This document shows positions 1 to 8,793 of a stretch of 64,000 nt of DNA, one piece after another. The notes below the pieces were generated by a model. It ran no database searches. It was not told the origin of the DNA and saw only the letters and a list, made by a program, of their open reading frames with translations. The position numbers were made by a program, and so were the translations under genes. Every line of letters starts with the position of its first letter. Within the stretch, counting starts at the first letter, position 1. The stretch is from Sediminibacterium ginsengisoli (GTDB taxonomy: Bacteria; Bacteroidota; Bacteroidia; Chitinophagales; Chitinophagaceae), in contig NZ_FUWH01000008.1 of assembly GCF_900167075.1 (NCBI RefSeq), positions 1 to 64,000 of the forward strand, written 5' to 3'.

Positions 1-1
1 G

Positions 2-316
2 AAGGCTGAGGATGTGACGGAAGTATACCGCCGAAGGTGGGATATTGAAGTCTTTTTCAAATTCATCAAGCAATTATTCAATTTCAGTCACCTGGTGAAT
101 AGAAGTGAAAATGGGATTAAGGTTGTTCTCTATGTCACAATGATCGCAGCCATTTTATTAAGCGCTTATAAAAAAGAAACGAAACAACCGGGATATAAAA
201 TACCCAGGCTGAAGTTCGCCGCTGATCTCGAAGCAGAGATAATTAAATATCTGATTATCAAGTGCGGCGGTGATCCCGAAAAAATGAACGCTATTTTATT
301 GTGTAACTCCTCATAA
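2..316 (+). CDS. IS4-family transposase, C-terminal part (cut by window start)
   Basis: The reading frame is open from the first bases of the window, so only the C-terminal roughly 104 residues are present. The segment Y-R-R-R-W-D-I-E-V-F-F-K-F-I-K fits the Y-(2)-R-(3)-E-(6)-K signature of IS4-family DDE transposases and supplies the last catalytic glutamate. A hydrophobic helix follows (VVLYVTMIAAILLSAY), as is usual at the end of these proteins. The first two catalytic aspartates would lie upstream of the window. The stop codon overlaps a candidate terminal inverted repeat at 315-336. Family assignment is firm; whether the element is intact cannot be seen. Confidence 0.85.
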   Translation, partial: KAEDVTEVYRRRWDIEVFFKFIKQLFNFSHLVNRSENGIKVVLYVTMIAAILLSAYKKETKQPGYKIPRLKFAADLEAEIIKYLIIKCGGDPEKMNAILLCNSS

Positions 317-336
317 ATATCTTTCGAACACCTGTG
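315..336. repeat. Candidate terminal inverted repeat of the IS4-family element
   Basis: This 22-bp stretch starts at the transposase stop codon. Its reverse complement recurs with one mismatch (21 of 22) at 17517-17538 in an otherwise non-coding region. A repeated sequence directly after a transposase gene is best read as the IS right end. The left end is outside the window, so the inverted-repeat status is inferred. Confidence 0.55.
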
Positions 337-379
337 GTCAGGCGACCAACAACAGCAGCGAAAACTGCCAATAACGGCA

Positions 380-419
380 CAAATAAAACAACGGGCCGAC
401 ATATCTCTATGCCAGCCCG
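380..419 (-). terminator. Probable intrinsic terminator of the RND efflux operon
   Basis: On the minus strand an imperfect hairpin (arms CGGGC and GCCCG plus an inner CATA/TATG stem, tetraloop-like centre) is followed by a T-rich tract (TTGTTTTATTT). It lies just after the stop of the outer-membrane factor gene. The two mismatches in the stem lower confidence. Confidence 0.5.
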
Positions 420-442
420 CCTATCATAAACCAAAACTGCGC

Positions 443-1888
443 CTATTTCCAGCCCCCGCCAAGGGCTCTGTACAACTGTACCAAACCTACCCTCACGTTC
501 TTCCTTGTTTCGTTCAATTCAAATTCTGCCTGCAATACACTTTTCTGCGCGGTGATCACTTCAAGGTAGGAAGCATAGCCCGCCACATAAAGATCATTGG
601 CGGTGGCTACGCCGGATTGCAGTTCAGCCACTTCAAGTTCTTTCAGCTTTTCTACTTTGCGCTGGTTATCGATATGGTTAAGGCCCGTGTAAACTTCGTT
701 GAAACCGTTGAGCAGGGTTTGCTGGTAACGGTAAAACGCTTCGCGCTGTGCTGCACCGGCAAACTGGTAATCGCTTTTGATCGCTTTACGATTGAGCAAT
801 GGAGCGGTAAGACCACCGATCATTCCATAAGCGACAGAGGCAGGATTGAACAGGACGCTGCTTTTGAAAGCATTCAGGCCGATATATGGCGTCAGCGTAA
901 GTGCAGGCAATGCTGCGGCTTTGGCTACAGCTACATCGAGCTTGCCGGCTTCCAGTTCCAGTTCTGCCTGCTGTATATCCGGGCGGCGTGCGATCATGGC
1001 GGAAGGAATGCCGGAATGGATCACATCCGGTAATAACTGCGTGAGCGTTGTGCTGTCGCGGCGGATTTGTTGCGGATAACGACCGAGCAGATAGTTGATG
1101 CGGGTTTCCACGTCGATGATCTGCTGGCGCGTTGTATGCTCGTAACTCTCCGTGTTGTAAAGTTGTGCCTGGAATTGCTGCACTGCCAGTGCGGTACCAC
1201 GGCCCGTTTCCAGCATCACTTTCACGATACCGAGCGCATCCTGCTGGTAACGGATATTCCGGCGGATGATCTGCAATTGGTTATCGAGCGCAAGCAGGCT
1301 GTAATAATTGCCGGCTATATCCGCGATCAGTGATGTGACCACGAACTGGCGCCCTTTCTCCGATGCAAGCAAACGTGCAGCAGATGCTTTTTTTGCGTTC
1401 TTCAGTTTTCCACGCAGATCAACTTCCCAACTGCTCCGCAGTCCCGCGAAATACTCCTGCACCAGCGGCTGTGTTACTTTCTGTTTCTCGTCGATATTGG
1501 GCGACAGATTCGTATCGAAATTACCAACGCCCGACATGGTGTATTTACCAAACTTGTCGAAGCCTGCAGTTACCACAGCATCTACAGAGGGTCTCAATGC
1601 CGCGTCATCTCTCATAAAACGCGCTTTTGCCGCTTCCATGCGCTGCCAGGCAATGAGCATATCCTGATTGTTTGCCAATGCAGTATCGATCAGGTTTACA
1701 AGAATCGTATCGTTGAAATAATTGCGCCATGGAATATCGGCAATACTGCTGCTGTCTTTAACCTCGCCTGCAAAAACTGCCGGTAGAGGTTTCTCCCCCG
1801 GCATGGTAACCGGCTGAAAGGTTTTACATCCGGATGCAAACGCAAGCATTCCGATACAACCGGCTATATATGGTTTTATCTTAATCAT
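443..1888 (-). CDS. RND efflux outer-membrane factor (TolC/OprM/NodT family lipoprotein)
   Basis: Outer-membrane channel of a tripartite efflux pump. From the chosen start the protein is 481 residues, normal for the OprM/NodT family. It begins MIKIKPYIAG and has a lipobox-like ASGC, so it should be a lipoprotein. The two duplicated OEP halves can be followed, including the typical R-R-P-D-I motif in 'MIARRPDIQQAELELEAG'. The start at 1888 is preferred over 1918 because it places the signal sequence at the N terminus and gives an 8-bp overlap with the stop of the upstream permease gene. It is the last gene of the operon MFP-permease-OMF. Confidence 0.9.
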   Translation of the reverse strand: MIKIKPYIAGCIGMLAFASGCKTFQPVTMPGEKPLPAVFAGEVKDSSSIADIPWRNYFNDTILVNLIDTALANNQDMLIAWQRMEAAKARFMRDDAALRPSVDAVVTAGFDKFGKYTMSGVGNFDTNLSPNIDEKQKVTQPLVQEYFAGLRSSWEVDLRGKLKNAKKASAARLLASEKGRQFVVTSLIADIAGNYYSLLALDNQLQIIRRNIRYQQDALGIVKVMLETGRGTALAVQQFQAQLYNTESYEHTTRQQIIDVETRINYLLGRYPQQIRRDSTTLTQLLPDVIHSGIPSAMIARRPDIQQAELELEAGKLDVAVAKAAALPALTLTPYIGLNAFKSSVLFNPASVAYGMIGGLTAPLLNRKAIKSDYQFAGAAQREAFYRYQQTLLNGFNEVYTGLNHIDNQRKVEKLKELEVAELQSGVATANDLYVAGYASYLEVITAQKSVLQAEFELNETRKNVRVGLVQLYRALGGGWK

Positions 1889-4800
1889 GAGTATGAGATG
1901 TATTTTCTGTTGAATCAATCACCGCTGCTGTTTGCGGTACTTTATTTTGCCGCTTTCCCATCATTCCTGCAAACAGTACATACAACCCCGGTATCAGGAT
2001 CACCCCGAAGATGGTACCTGCAAGCATTCCACCTGCCGCTGCGGTTCCGATAGAACGGTTGCCCATTGCACCCGCACCGTTCGCAATGCATAAAGGGATC
2101 AGTCCTGCAATGAATGCGAAGGATGTCATCAGGATCGGACGTAACCTGGCCCTTGAGCCCTGTACGGCTGCTTCCAATAAAGCCACGCCGTTCTTTCGCT
2201 GCAGTTCCGCGAACTCTACGATCAGGATCGCATTTTTGCCTAACAATCCTACCAGCATAACCAGTGCCACCTGTGCGTAGATATTATTCTCCAGGCCCAA
2301 TATTTTAAGGAAGAAGAATGAACCGAATATCCCTACCGGTAAAGAAAGGATCACCGCCAGCGGCAGCAGGAAACTTTCATATTGTGCAGCCAGCAGCAAA
2401 TACACGAACAAGAGACAGATCGCGAAGATGAACACGGCCTGGTTACCGCTTTCTACCTGCTCCCTCGTCATACCGCTCCATTCAATGGAATAACCACGCG
2501 GTAGTTTTTCTTTGGCCAGTTTTTCTATGACCTGTATCGCGTCGCCGCTGCTGTAACCTTTGGCTGCATCACCGGTGATCATAGCCGATGTATACATGTT
2601 GTAACGCGTGATCTGTTCCGGGCCTAACACTTTTTCAAGGCGGATGAAAGTAGAAAATGGAACCATCTCCCCTTTATCATTTTTCACATACAACCGCATG
2701 ATGTCTTCCTCCGTATTCCTGTAACCCGGAGCTGCCTGCAGCATCACTTTGTACATCTGGTTGAAACGGATAAAGTTGGTTGCATAATAACTTCCCAGCA
2801 AGGTTTGCAGTGTACTCATGGCATTATCGATACTCACACTTTTCTTCGCTGCCATATCCTGATCTACATGGATCACATATTGCGGGAAGTTGGGATTGAA
2901 GCTTGTATATGCACCGCCAATGGCCGGATGATCGTTCAGTGTTTTTACAAACTCTTTGGTCACGGCTGCTGTTTGTGAAAGGCTGTTGGTTTTATTCCGG
3001 TTCATCAACCGCAGCTCGAAACCACTCGCATTACCAAATCCTGGTACAGTAGGCGGCGCGAAATATTCGATCGAAGCATCGGCGATATGTTTGGTTCGTT
3101 TATTCAGCAGGTCGATGATCTCACTGATCCCTTCCTTACGCTGGTCGTTCGGTTTTAAGTTGATCATAGCCATACCATAGGATGCACCCGAGATCTCGCT
3201 CATCAGGCTGTAACCTGCCAGTGTACTGATATTATCCACCTGGTCCATATTACGCACAGACAATTCCACCTGGTCCAGGATCTTCTCCGTACGGTCTACG
3301 GTTGAACCCGGAGGCGTTGTTACATTCACATAGATCATGCTCTGATCTTCCGTTGGAATAAAACCTGAAGGCAATATGCGGCTGATCAATCCCGTCGCGG
3401 CACAGAATCCTATAAAGATCAATAGGGTTACCAGCCTTCTGCTCGCCACTGCTTTTACAAGACCGGCATATTTGTTCTCGGTCTTGTCATACCCTTTGTT
3501 AAATCCACCCAGGAAACGTTGCAAGAGATTTTTCTTTCCGGGTTTTATATTATGCTTCAGCATCAGGGCGCAAAGTGCCGGTGTAAGCGTCAATGCATTG
3601 ATACCCGAGATCACAATTGAAATGGCTAATGTTAATGAGAACTGCCGGTAGAACACCCCGACCGGTCCTGACAGAAACGCCACCGGTACAAATACGGCCG
3701 ACATTACCAGCGTGATCACCAGGATGGCACTGGTAATTTCTTTCATCGCTGCAATGGTTGCTTCCATCGGCGGCATATGGTGCTCCGTCATTTTTACGTG
3801 CACTGCTTCAACCACCACGATCGCATTATCAACCACAATACCGATCGCAAGCACGAGTGCGAAGAGCGTAAGCATATTCAGCGAAAAGCCAAGCGCCTGC
3901 ATAAATGCCAGTGATCCGATCAGCGCAACAGGCACTGCAAGCGCCGGGATCAGCGTTGAACGGAAATCCTGCAGGAAGATGAATACCACGATAAAAACGA
4001 GTATAAACGCTTCTACAAGTGTGCGCAATACTTCATTGATACTTGCATCGAGGAAGCGTGATACATCGTAAGCATAGTTATAGGTCATGCCCGGCGGGAA
4101 AGAAGTTTCCTGCAGCTCGCTCATCTTTGCTTTGATATTGTTGATCACGTCCCGCGCGTTACTGCCTGGCCTTTGTTTGATCATTACTGATGCGGAAGGC
4201 CGGCCATCGGTCTTGGACGACATATCATAACTCTCCGTTCCAAATTCAACATTCGCAATATCTCTCAGTCTCAGGATCGTTCCGTTCGCATCTGCGCGCA
4301 GTACAACGTTCTCATATGCTTCAGGTGTATTGAACTTGCCGGTGTATTTCAATACAAATTGCGCAACCTGTCTGTCTTTCCCGGAATTCTCACCGATCAC
4401 GCCCGGCGCCGCTTCAATATTCTGTGCACGCAATGCTTTGATCACTTCTTCGCTGGAAATATTGTAAGCCACCATGCGGTCGGGTTTCAGCCACACACGC
4501 ATGGCATAATCGCGTACACCCATGATATCCACGAGGCCTACCCCGTCGATCCTTTTCAGTTCCTGCAATACATTGATGTCTGTGAAATTGTATATAAACT
4601 CTTCATTCGCTGTTGAATCCCTGCTGAATACATTCAGGAACAACAGCATACTGTTCACTTCTTTTTCGGTGGTCACACCTGCACGGATCACTTCCTCGGG
4701 AAGTTCATCCAGTACAGTGGTTACACGGTTCTGCACATTTACTGCCGCCTGGTCGGGATCCGTTCCTACCTTGAACATCACCTGCACCAGTGTAACGCCG

Positions 4801-5054
4801 TTATTACTGCTCACCGAGTTCATGTAAGTCATGCCCGGCACACCATTGATGGCACGCTCCAGCGGAATGGATACTGCATTCGCACATACTTCGGCATTTG
4901 CGCCGTTATAAACTGCCGTTACTACTACAGAGGGCGGTACGATATCCGGGAACTGCGTAACCGGCAGGCTGAACAATGCCAGTACCCCTACCAGCACCAT
5001 CAGCAACGATATTACCAACGAAAGGACGGGCCTTCGGATAAACTTTTCAATCAT
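1881..5054 (-). CDS. RND multidrug efflux permease (HAE1/AcrB family)
   Basis: Inner-membrane proton-driven exporter of 1057 residues, the normal AcrB length. The start 'IEKFIRRPVLSLVISLLMVLVG' is the usual N-terminal amphipathic helix and TM1. Two internally homologous halves are visible, with the relay lysine in TM10 (GLLGKNAILIVEF). The TM4 proton-relay pair, Asp-Asp in AcrB (D407/D408), reads Asp-Asn here (D409-N410 in 'GIVVDNAIVVVEAV'), confirmed from the codon at 3825-3827. It lies between its membrane-fusion protein (upstream, 102-bp gap) and outer-membrane factor (8-bp overlap). Substrate cannot be deduced. Confidence 0.93.
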   Translation of the reverse strand: MIEKFIRRPVLSLVISLLMVLVGVLALFSLPVTQFPDIVPPSVVVTAVYNGANAEVCANAVSIPLERAINGVPGMTYMNSVSSNNGVTLVQVMFKVGTDPDQAAVNVQNRVTTVLDELPEEVIRAGVTTEKEVNSMLLFLNVFSRDSTANEEFIYNFTDINVLQELKRIDGVGLVDIMGVRDYAMRVWLKPDRMVAYNISSEEVIKALRAQNIEAAPGVIGENSGKDRQVAQFVLKYTGKFNTPEAYENVVLRADANGTILRLRDIANVEFGTESYDMSSKTDGRPSASVMIKQRPGSNARDVINNIKAKMSELQETSFPPGMTYNYAYDVSRFLDASINEVLRTLVEAFILVFIVVFIFLQDFRSTLIPALAVPVALIGSLAFMQALGFSLNMLTLFALVLAIGIVVDNAIVVVEAVHVKMTEHHMPPMEATIAAMKEITSAILVITLVMSAVFVPVAFLSGPVGVFYRQFSLTLAISIVISGINALTLTPALCALMLKHNIKPGKKNLLQRFLGGFNKGYDKTENKYAGLVKAVASRRLVTLLIFIGFCAATGLISRILPSGFIPTEDQSMIYVNVTTPPGSTVDRTEKILDQVELSVRNMDQVDNISTLAGYSLMSEISGASYGMAMINLKPNDQRKEGISEIIDLLNKRTKHIADASIEYFAPPTVPGFGNASGFELRLMNRNKTNSLSQTAAVTKEFVKTLNDHPAIGGAYTSFNPNFPQYVIHVDQDMAAKKSVSIDNAMSTLQTLLGSYYATNFIRFNQMYKVMLQAAPGYRNTEEDIMRLYVKNDKGEMVPFSTFIRLEKVLGPEQITRYNMYTSAMITGDAAKGYSSGDAIQVIEKLAKEKLPRGYSIEWSGMTREQVESGNQAVFIFAICLLFVYLLLAAQYESFLLPLAVILSLPVGIFGSFFFLKILGLENNIYAQVALVMLVGLLGKNAILIVEFAELQRKNGVALLEAAVQGSRARLRPILMTSFAFIAGLIPLCIANGAGAMGNRSIGTAAAGGMLAGTIFGVILIPGLYVLFAGMMGKRQNKVPQTAAVIDSTENTSHTHD

Positions 5055-5156
5055 TGAAAAATGCTTTAGAAAGATGATTCAATACCACGGACAGGCAGCA
5101 CTGTAAACAATGCAGCTACTGTTCGCTGATCACAATAAGATGACAAAATGAGCGGC

Positions 5157-6290
5157 TCAGCGCATTCCCATCAGGCTGTCGGTTGCCAGCATGTTGGGTT
5201 CGATACGCATTCCGTCTTTGATGTTCTGGACACCCTCGTACACAATCCGGTCGCCTGCTGTAAGGCCGGATTCCACCACGAAATATTCATCGATCCGTGT
5301 GCGGGGTTTGAAAGTCTTCATTTTCACGGTGCCGTCGGTATTCACCACAAACACATAATTCTGGTCCTGTATATCGAATACCGCTTTCTGCGGAACGAGC
5401 AATGCATCCGCAACACGTGTTATGAGATTGATCTTTCCAGTTGAACCATGTTTCAGCATCTGGTCGGGGTTAGGGAATCTTGCGCGGAAAGCAATGGAAC
5501 CGGTTCCCTGGTCGAATTCTCCTTCCAGTGTTTCGATCTTTCCCTTGCTTCCGTATACCGATCCGTCTGACAGGATCAGCTGCACGCCATTGCTGCCGGA
5601 TATCGCTGCGGCTTTACTGTTCTTGCGCGCATATTCCAGGTATTCGTTCTCTGAAACATTGAAATAGGCATGTACTTCACTGAGATCCGATACCGTTGTG
5701 AGCAATGCACCTTCATTGACAAGGCTTCCCAGTTTCAGCGGGATACGATCCAGCACACCGCTGAACGGCGCACGGATCAAGGTATAAGACATACGGAGAT
5801 TGGCATCATCTTCCAGTGCTTTGGCCTCGTTGAGACGGGCCTGCGCTCCTTTCAGTTTCGACTGTGCAAGATCAAGCTCGGTTCTGGAAATCACTTTTTT
5901 ATCAACCAGCAGCTGGATCCTTTTGATCTCAAGTTCTGTAGCATGCACGTCTGCAGCGGCACTCGCCACTCCTGCACTGGCTTTGGCAAGGTCGAGCCTG
6001 AACTGCTGATCGTTGAGTTTGAATAATGGCTGGCCTTTGGTCACTTTACCACCTTCATCTACATAGATCTTTTCCAGGTAACCCTGTACTTTGGAACGGA
6101 TCTCTACATTCTGAACGGCATGTATATCGGCCACATAACCCTGCTGCAGACTGGTATCGGCTGCTTTCAGCTGTATAACGGGTAAAACGGGAAGCTCTTC
6201 TTTTTTGGTATTGGTACTGTTACCGGAAGAACAACCGGCAACTGCAAGGATTACAAGGGATCCTGCAAAACTTTTCAGGTTCATTGTCAC
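5157..6290 (-). CDS. RND efflux membrane fusion protein (AcrA/MexA family lipoprotein)
   Basis: Periplasmic adaptor of the pump, 377 residues. An N-terminal signal ends in the lipobox AVAGC, so it is probably lipid-anchored. Next come the biotinyl-lipoyl half-motif (VEIRSKVQGYLEKIYVDEG), a coiled-coil hairpin rich in Ala, Leu and Lys (about residues 95-165), the second lipoyl half (LIRAPFSGVLDRIPLKLGS) and a beta-barrel domain. It is the first gene of the three-gene efflux operon. An ATG two codons downstream is an alternative start. No local repressor gene is adjacent. Confidence 0.92.
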   Translation of the reverse strand: MTMNLKSFAGSLVILAVAGCSSGNSTNTKKEELPVLPVIQLKAADTSLQQGYVADIHAVQNVEIRSKVQGYLEKIYVDEGGKVTKGQPLFKLNDQQFRLDLAKASAGVASAAADVHATELEIKRIQLLVDKKVISRTELDLAQSKLKGAQARLNEAKALEDDANLRMSYTLIRAPFSGVLDRIPLKLGSLVNEGALLTTVSDLSEVHAYFNVSENEYLEYARKNSKAAAISGSNGVQLILSDGSVYGSKGKIETLEGEFDQGTGSIAFRARFPNPDQMLKHGSTGKINLITRVADALLVPQKAVFDIQDQNYVFVVNTDGTVKMKTFKPRTRIDEYFVVESGLTAGDRIVYEGVQNIKDGMRIEPNMLATDSLMGMR

Positions 6291-6364
6291 GATTTTTAAA
6301 TGAAAAATGCCTGTACCCCAGCATGTGGGATAAACAGCAATGGTATCGGTATGTACAATGAAAC

Positions 6365-6775
6365 TCAGAAGGGCGTTAGCCGGAAGAGGAAATGGTGATG
6401 TGGCGGAAGGCTGAATCTGCGGTTACTGCCCTCCAGTTTATGCTTGTGCACAATATCTGCCGAATAACAGAACACATCGAAATTGTGCTTCTCGATATCC
6501 TGCGCAAAACGGATCTGCTGGGAAGATAAACGTTTGTCTGTTTTGTAGTAAAACAACTCGCGGCCTTTTCCTTCCAGGTCGAGGTCTACATAATTGGCTA
6601 CAATCCTTAAAAGCGAAAGCTCTTCTTCCTGCACAGAGACATTCTCGATTACAACGGGAATATCTTCCGTAACCGGATCAATGGTATATGGCTGAATGGC
6701 ATACGTTATATTCTTCAGCCCGAGGCAGAAGAGCAGCAGTAAACAAAAACTTTTTTTAATACTGTCTGAACGCAT
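6365..6775 (-). CDS. Small secreted protein of unknown function
   Basis: I do not recognise this protein. From the start at 6775 it is 136 residues and opens with a clear Sec signal peptide (MRSDSIKKSFCLLLLFCLGLK, probable cut after YA). The open frame extends 30 codons upstream, but that part is low-quality sequence overlapping the intergenic region. The mature part is acidic then basic and ends with a His-rich 'PPHHHFLF' tail. It lies 74 bp after the efflux adaptor start, same strand, so it could be transcribed just ahead of the pump operon. Confidence 0.5.
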   Translation of the reverse strand: MRSDSIKKSFCLLLLFCLGLKNITYAIQPYTIDPVTEDIPVVIENVSVQEEELSLLRIVANYVDLDLEGKGRELFYYKTDKRLSSQQIRFAQDIEKHNFDVFCYSADIVHKHKLEGSNRRFSLPPHHHFLFRLTPF

Positions 6776-6969
6776 ACTTTTTAACGTCGTTATCCGATTA
6801 AAAACGAAAAAAATAAAATGCAAAGGTAGGGCAAGAGGCGTATATAGAAAAACGACAGTACGCATTATATTTATGTAAATGCATATTACTGGCCGGATCA
6901 GTATTGGCCGTTTACAATAAATGCCCCATGCTGAACAAAGAGTGTAGCTATTTTCATTAAAAAAAGGCT

Positions 6970-7446
6970 ATGTCTACCCGGTGTCGTGTATTATTGATCA
7001 TTCCATGCTTTTTCCTTGCTGCATCATGCTATGCACAGGAGCTTAAACCAGCACTTAACTTTTCAACCGCACAAAAGATCATCCAGGGCTGCCTTGCATT
7101 TGCAGACAGCGCCAGGCTGAATATGGCCATTGCAGTATATGATGCCCATGCACAGCTGGTGGCTTTTGCAAAGATGGACGGCAGTTCCGTTGCCACGGCA
7201 AAAGTGGCGCAATGGAAGGGGCTGTCGGCCGCATCCTATCAATTCTCTACAGAACAGACAGCCAAATGGAATGTGCCCACCGCTCCGGACATATCAGTGG
7301 CAACAGGCGGATTGCCGTTTTTTACAAAGGATGGAGCTATCCTGGGCGGAGTTGGTGTATCCGGTTCTGCCGCTTCTGTTGATGCACGATGCGCCGAAGC
7401 GGGCATCAGATACGCGGGCATGACATCTACCATCAAAAAAGATTGA
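6970..7446 (+). CDS. GlcG/HbpS-like (DUF336) secreted heme-binding-type protein
   Basis: 158 residues with a signal peptide (LLIIPCFFLAASCYAQ). The mature domain matches the GlcG/HbpS fold family: 'MAIAVYDAHAQLVAFAKMDGS', 'SVATGGLPFF' and 'GAILGGVGVSGS' followed by 'DARCAEAGI'. Relatives bind heme or corrinoid-type ligands in redox sensing or act as orphan small domains. The sequence cannot say which applies here. It is transcribed alone, convergent with the TlpA-like gene, and separated from it by a strong hairpin. Confidence 0.8.
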   Translation: MSTRCRVLLIIPCFFLAASCYAQELKPALNFSTAQKIIQGCLAFADSARLNMAIAVYDAHAQLVAFAKMDGSSVATAKVAQWKGLSAASYQFSTEQTAKWNVPTAPDISVATGGLPFFTKDGAILGGVGVSGSAASVDARCAEAGIRYAGMTSTIKKD

Positions 7447-7467
7447 TGTCGCTTCTTTACAATTCAA

Positions 7468-7501
7468 AACTGTACGGACTTCAGACAAAGTCCGTACAGT
7501 T
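7468..7501. terminator. Bidirectional hairpin between convergent genes
   Basis: A perfect 14-bp inverted repeat (arms AACTGTACGGACTT and AAGTCCGTACAGTT) with a 6-nt loop lies between the convergent stops at 7446 and 7516. Placement and symmetry suit a two-way terminator. There is no long T run on either side, so the mechanism is inferred. Confidence 0.6.
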
Positions 7502-7515
7502 GGATCAGCAACCTG

Positions 7516-8769
7516 TTAAAGTGCTGCAAGGTGCTGTTCCAGTTCTTCGATGGTTGGATCAACAGCAAGGATCTTCCCGTTTTTATCTACGAGTACAAAC
7601 ATGCCGGCTGCATTGGGTATGCCGTATTTGCTCCAGATACTGTTTTTATCATCCAGCTCCACCAGATGTGTCCAGCTGAATTTTTCCATGGCCAGACGTT
7701 TATCCAGTTCCTTTGTATCACCGTATTCACGGGCTATTCCTACAACGGTAAATCCTTTGTTGCCGTATTTTTCATACAACGGAACCACTTTGCGTGATTT
7801 GGCAATACAGGGGCCACACCAGGAACCCCAGAGATCGATCAATGCCATTTTGCCTTTGATCAAGGCAGACAATTGCTGCTCCTTTCCTTTCAGATCGGGC
7901 GCGGTTACATCAACAAAAGCGTTGCCCGGAAACACCTGTGTTGCAGCAGCTAATCCATATTGTATCAGGCGTGTATATTTATGCTTGGGGTAAGCCAGTG
8001 CATATTGCTTGTAAGCCTGGCGAATAAACTGAGCGAGTTGCGGATTTGATTTGACACGGTTCTCCAGGTCTTCATATATGAAATAATAATTTGCAAGGTT
8101 CGGTTGTTTTTCAAACTGTTTGTATTTCCAGATGAAGATCGCACGCATCACACTATCGAATCTCTCCTTCCAGACAATTCCCCTCGGTGTAAGATGAGCG
8201 CCTTTCTTTTCCATCTGCTCGCGTTCTTCGTACAGTGCCTGGCGTTCATCCATATTTCCTGCTCTGCGGATCTTTGCCATGATGGTATCGGACGCTGCAG
8301 AGTTAAATAACCCCTTTTTCTTCAATTCCCGTTCCTCATCTCCTATTTCCTGCTGCCGCTTCTTAAAGATCTCGTCCTGCATTTTCCTGAATGCATAGAA
8401 GTCCCTGTTTATGCTGCCTCCTTTTACCTCATTTCCGGTCGCTTCCATGGGATACAGTTTAAAACTGATCTCCGTTGTATCCGGGAAAAACAGGATCGGG
8501 CGCCAGGCACCGTTTTCATATTCGTCACGAAAAACCAGCTCATATGCTTCTACTTCATCTGCTGCCAGTGTGTATTTGAATTGATGATCAATAATGGGTA
8601 TTTCGATTTTATGTTCCCCGCGGATGGATTGTGTACGGGGTAAGAGGTAGATCGATTTACTGCCGCGGTCGTGAACAGTTCCTTTCAGCGTAACAGTTTG
8701 CTGGGCCTTTCCGCACAGGCAAAGGAATAGCAGCGGCAGTGCCGGGATCGTTACTTTACGTAAGCGCAT
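7516..8769 (-). CDS. TlpA-like thioredoxin-fold protein with N-terminal DUF4369-like domain
   Basis: 417 residues, secreted (MRLRKVTIPALPLLFLCLCG, cut near KAQ). The N-terminal beta domain ('TLKGTVHDRGSKSIYLLPR') resembles DUF4369, followed by a charged helical middle. The C-terminal thioredoxin domain carries the redox motif W-C-G-P-C ('LWGSWCGPCIAKSRK') and 'FTVVGIARE', as in TlpA/ResA-type periplasmic disulfide reductases. It is third in an apparent operon after blaI- and blaR1-like genes (24-bp gap), so it is likely induced together with them. The substrate is unknown. Confidence 0.85.
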   Translation of the reverse strand: MRLRKVTIPALPLLFLCLCGKAQQTVTLKGTVHDRGSKSIYLLPRTQSIRGEHKIEIPIIDHQFKYTLAADEVEAYELVFRDEYENGAWRPILFFPDTTEISFKLYPMEATGNEVKGGSINRDFYAFRKMQDEIFKKRQQEIGDEERELKKKGLFNSAASDTIMAKIRRAGNMDERQALYEEREQMEKKGAHLTPRGIVWKERFDSVMRAIFIWKYKQFEKQPNLANYYFIYEDLENRVKSNPQLAQFIRQAYKQYALAYPKHKYTRLIQYGLAAATQVFPGNAFVDVTAPDLKGKEQQLSALIKGKMALIDLWGSWCGPCIAKSRKVVPLYEKYGNKGFTVVGIAREYGDTKELDKRLAMEKFSWTHLVELDDKNSIWSKYGIPNAAGMFVLVDKNGKILAVDPTIEELEQHLAAL

Positions 8770-8793
8770 AGTGGTTATATTTTTAGTGATTGA

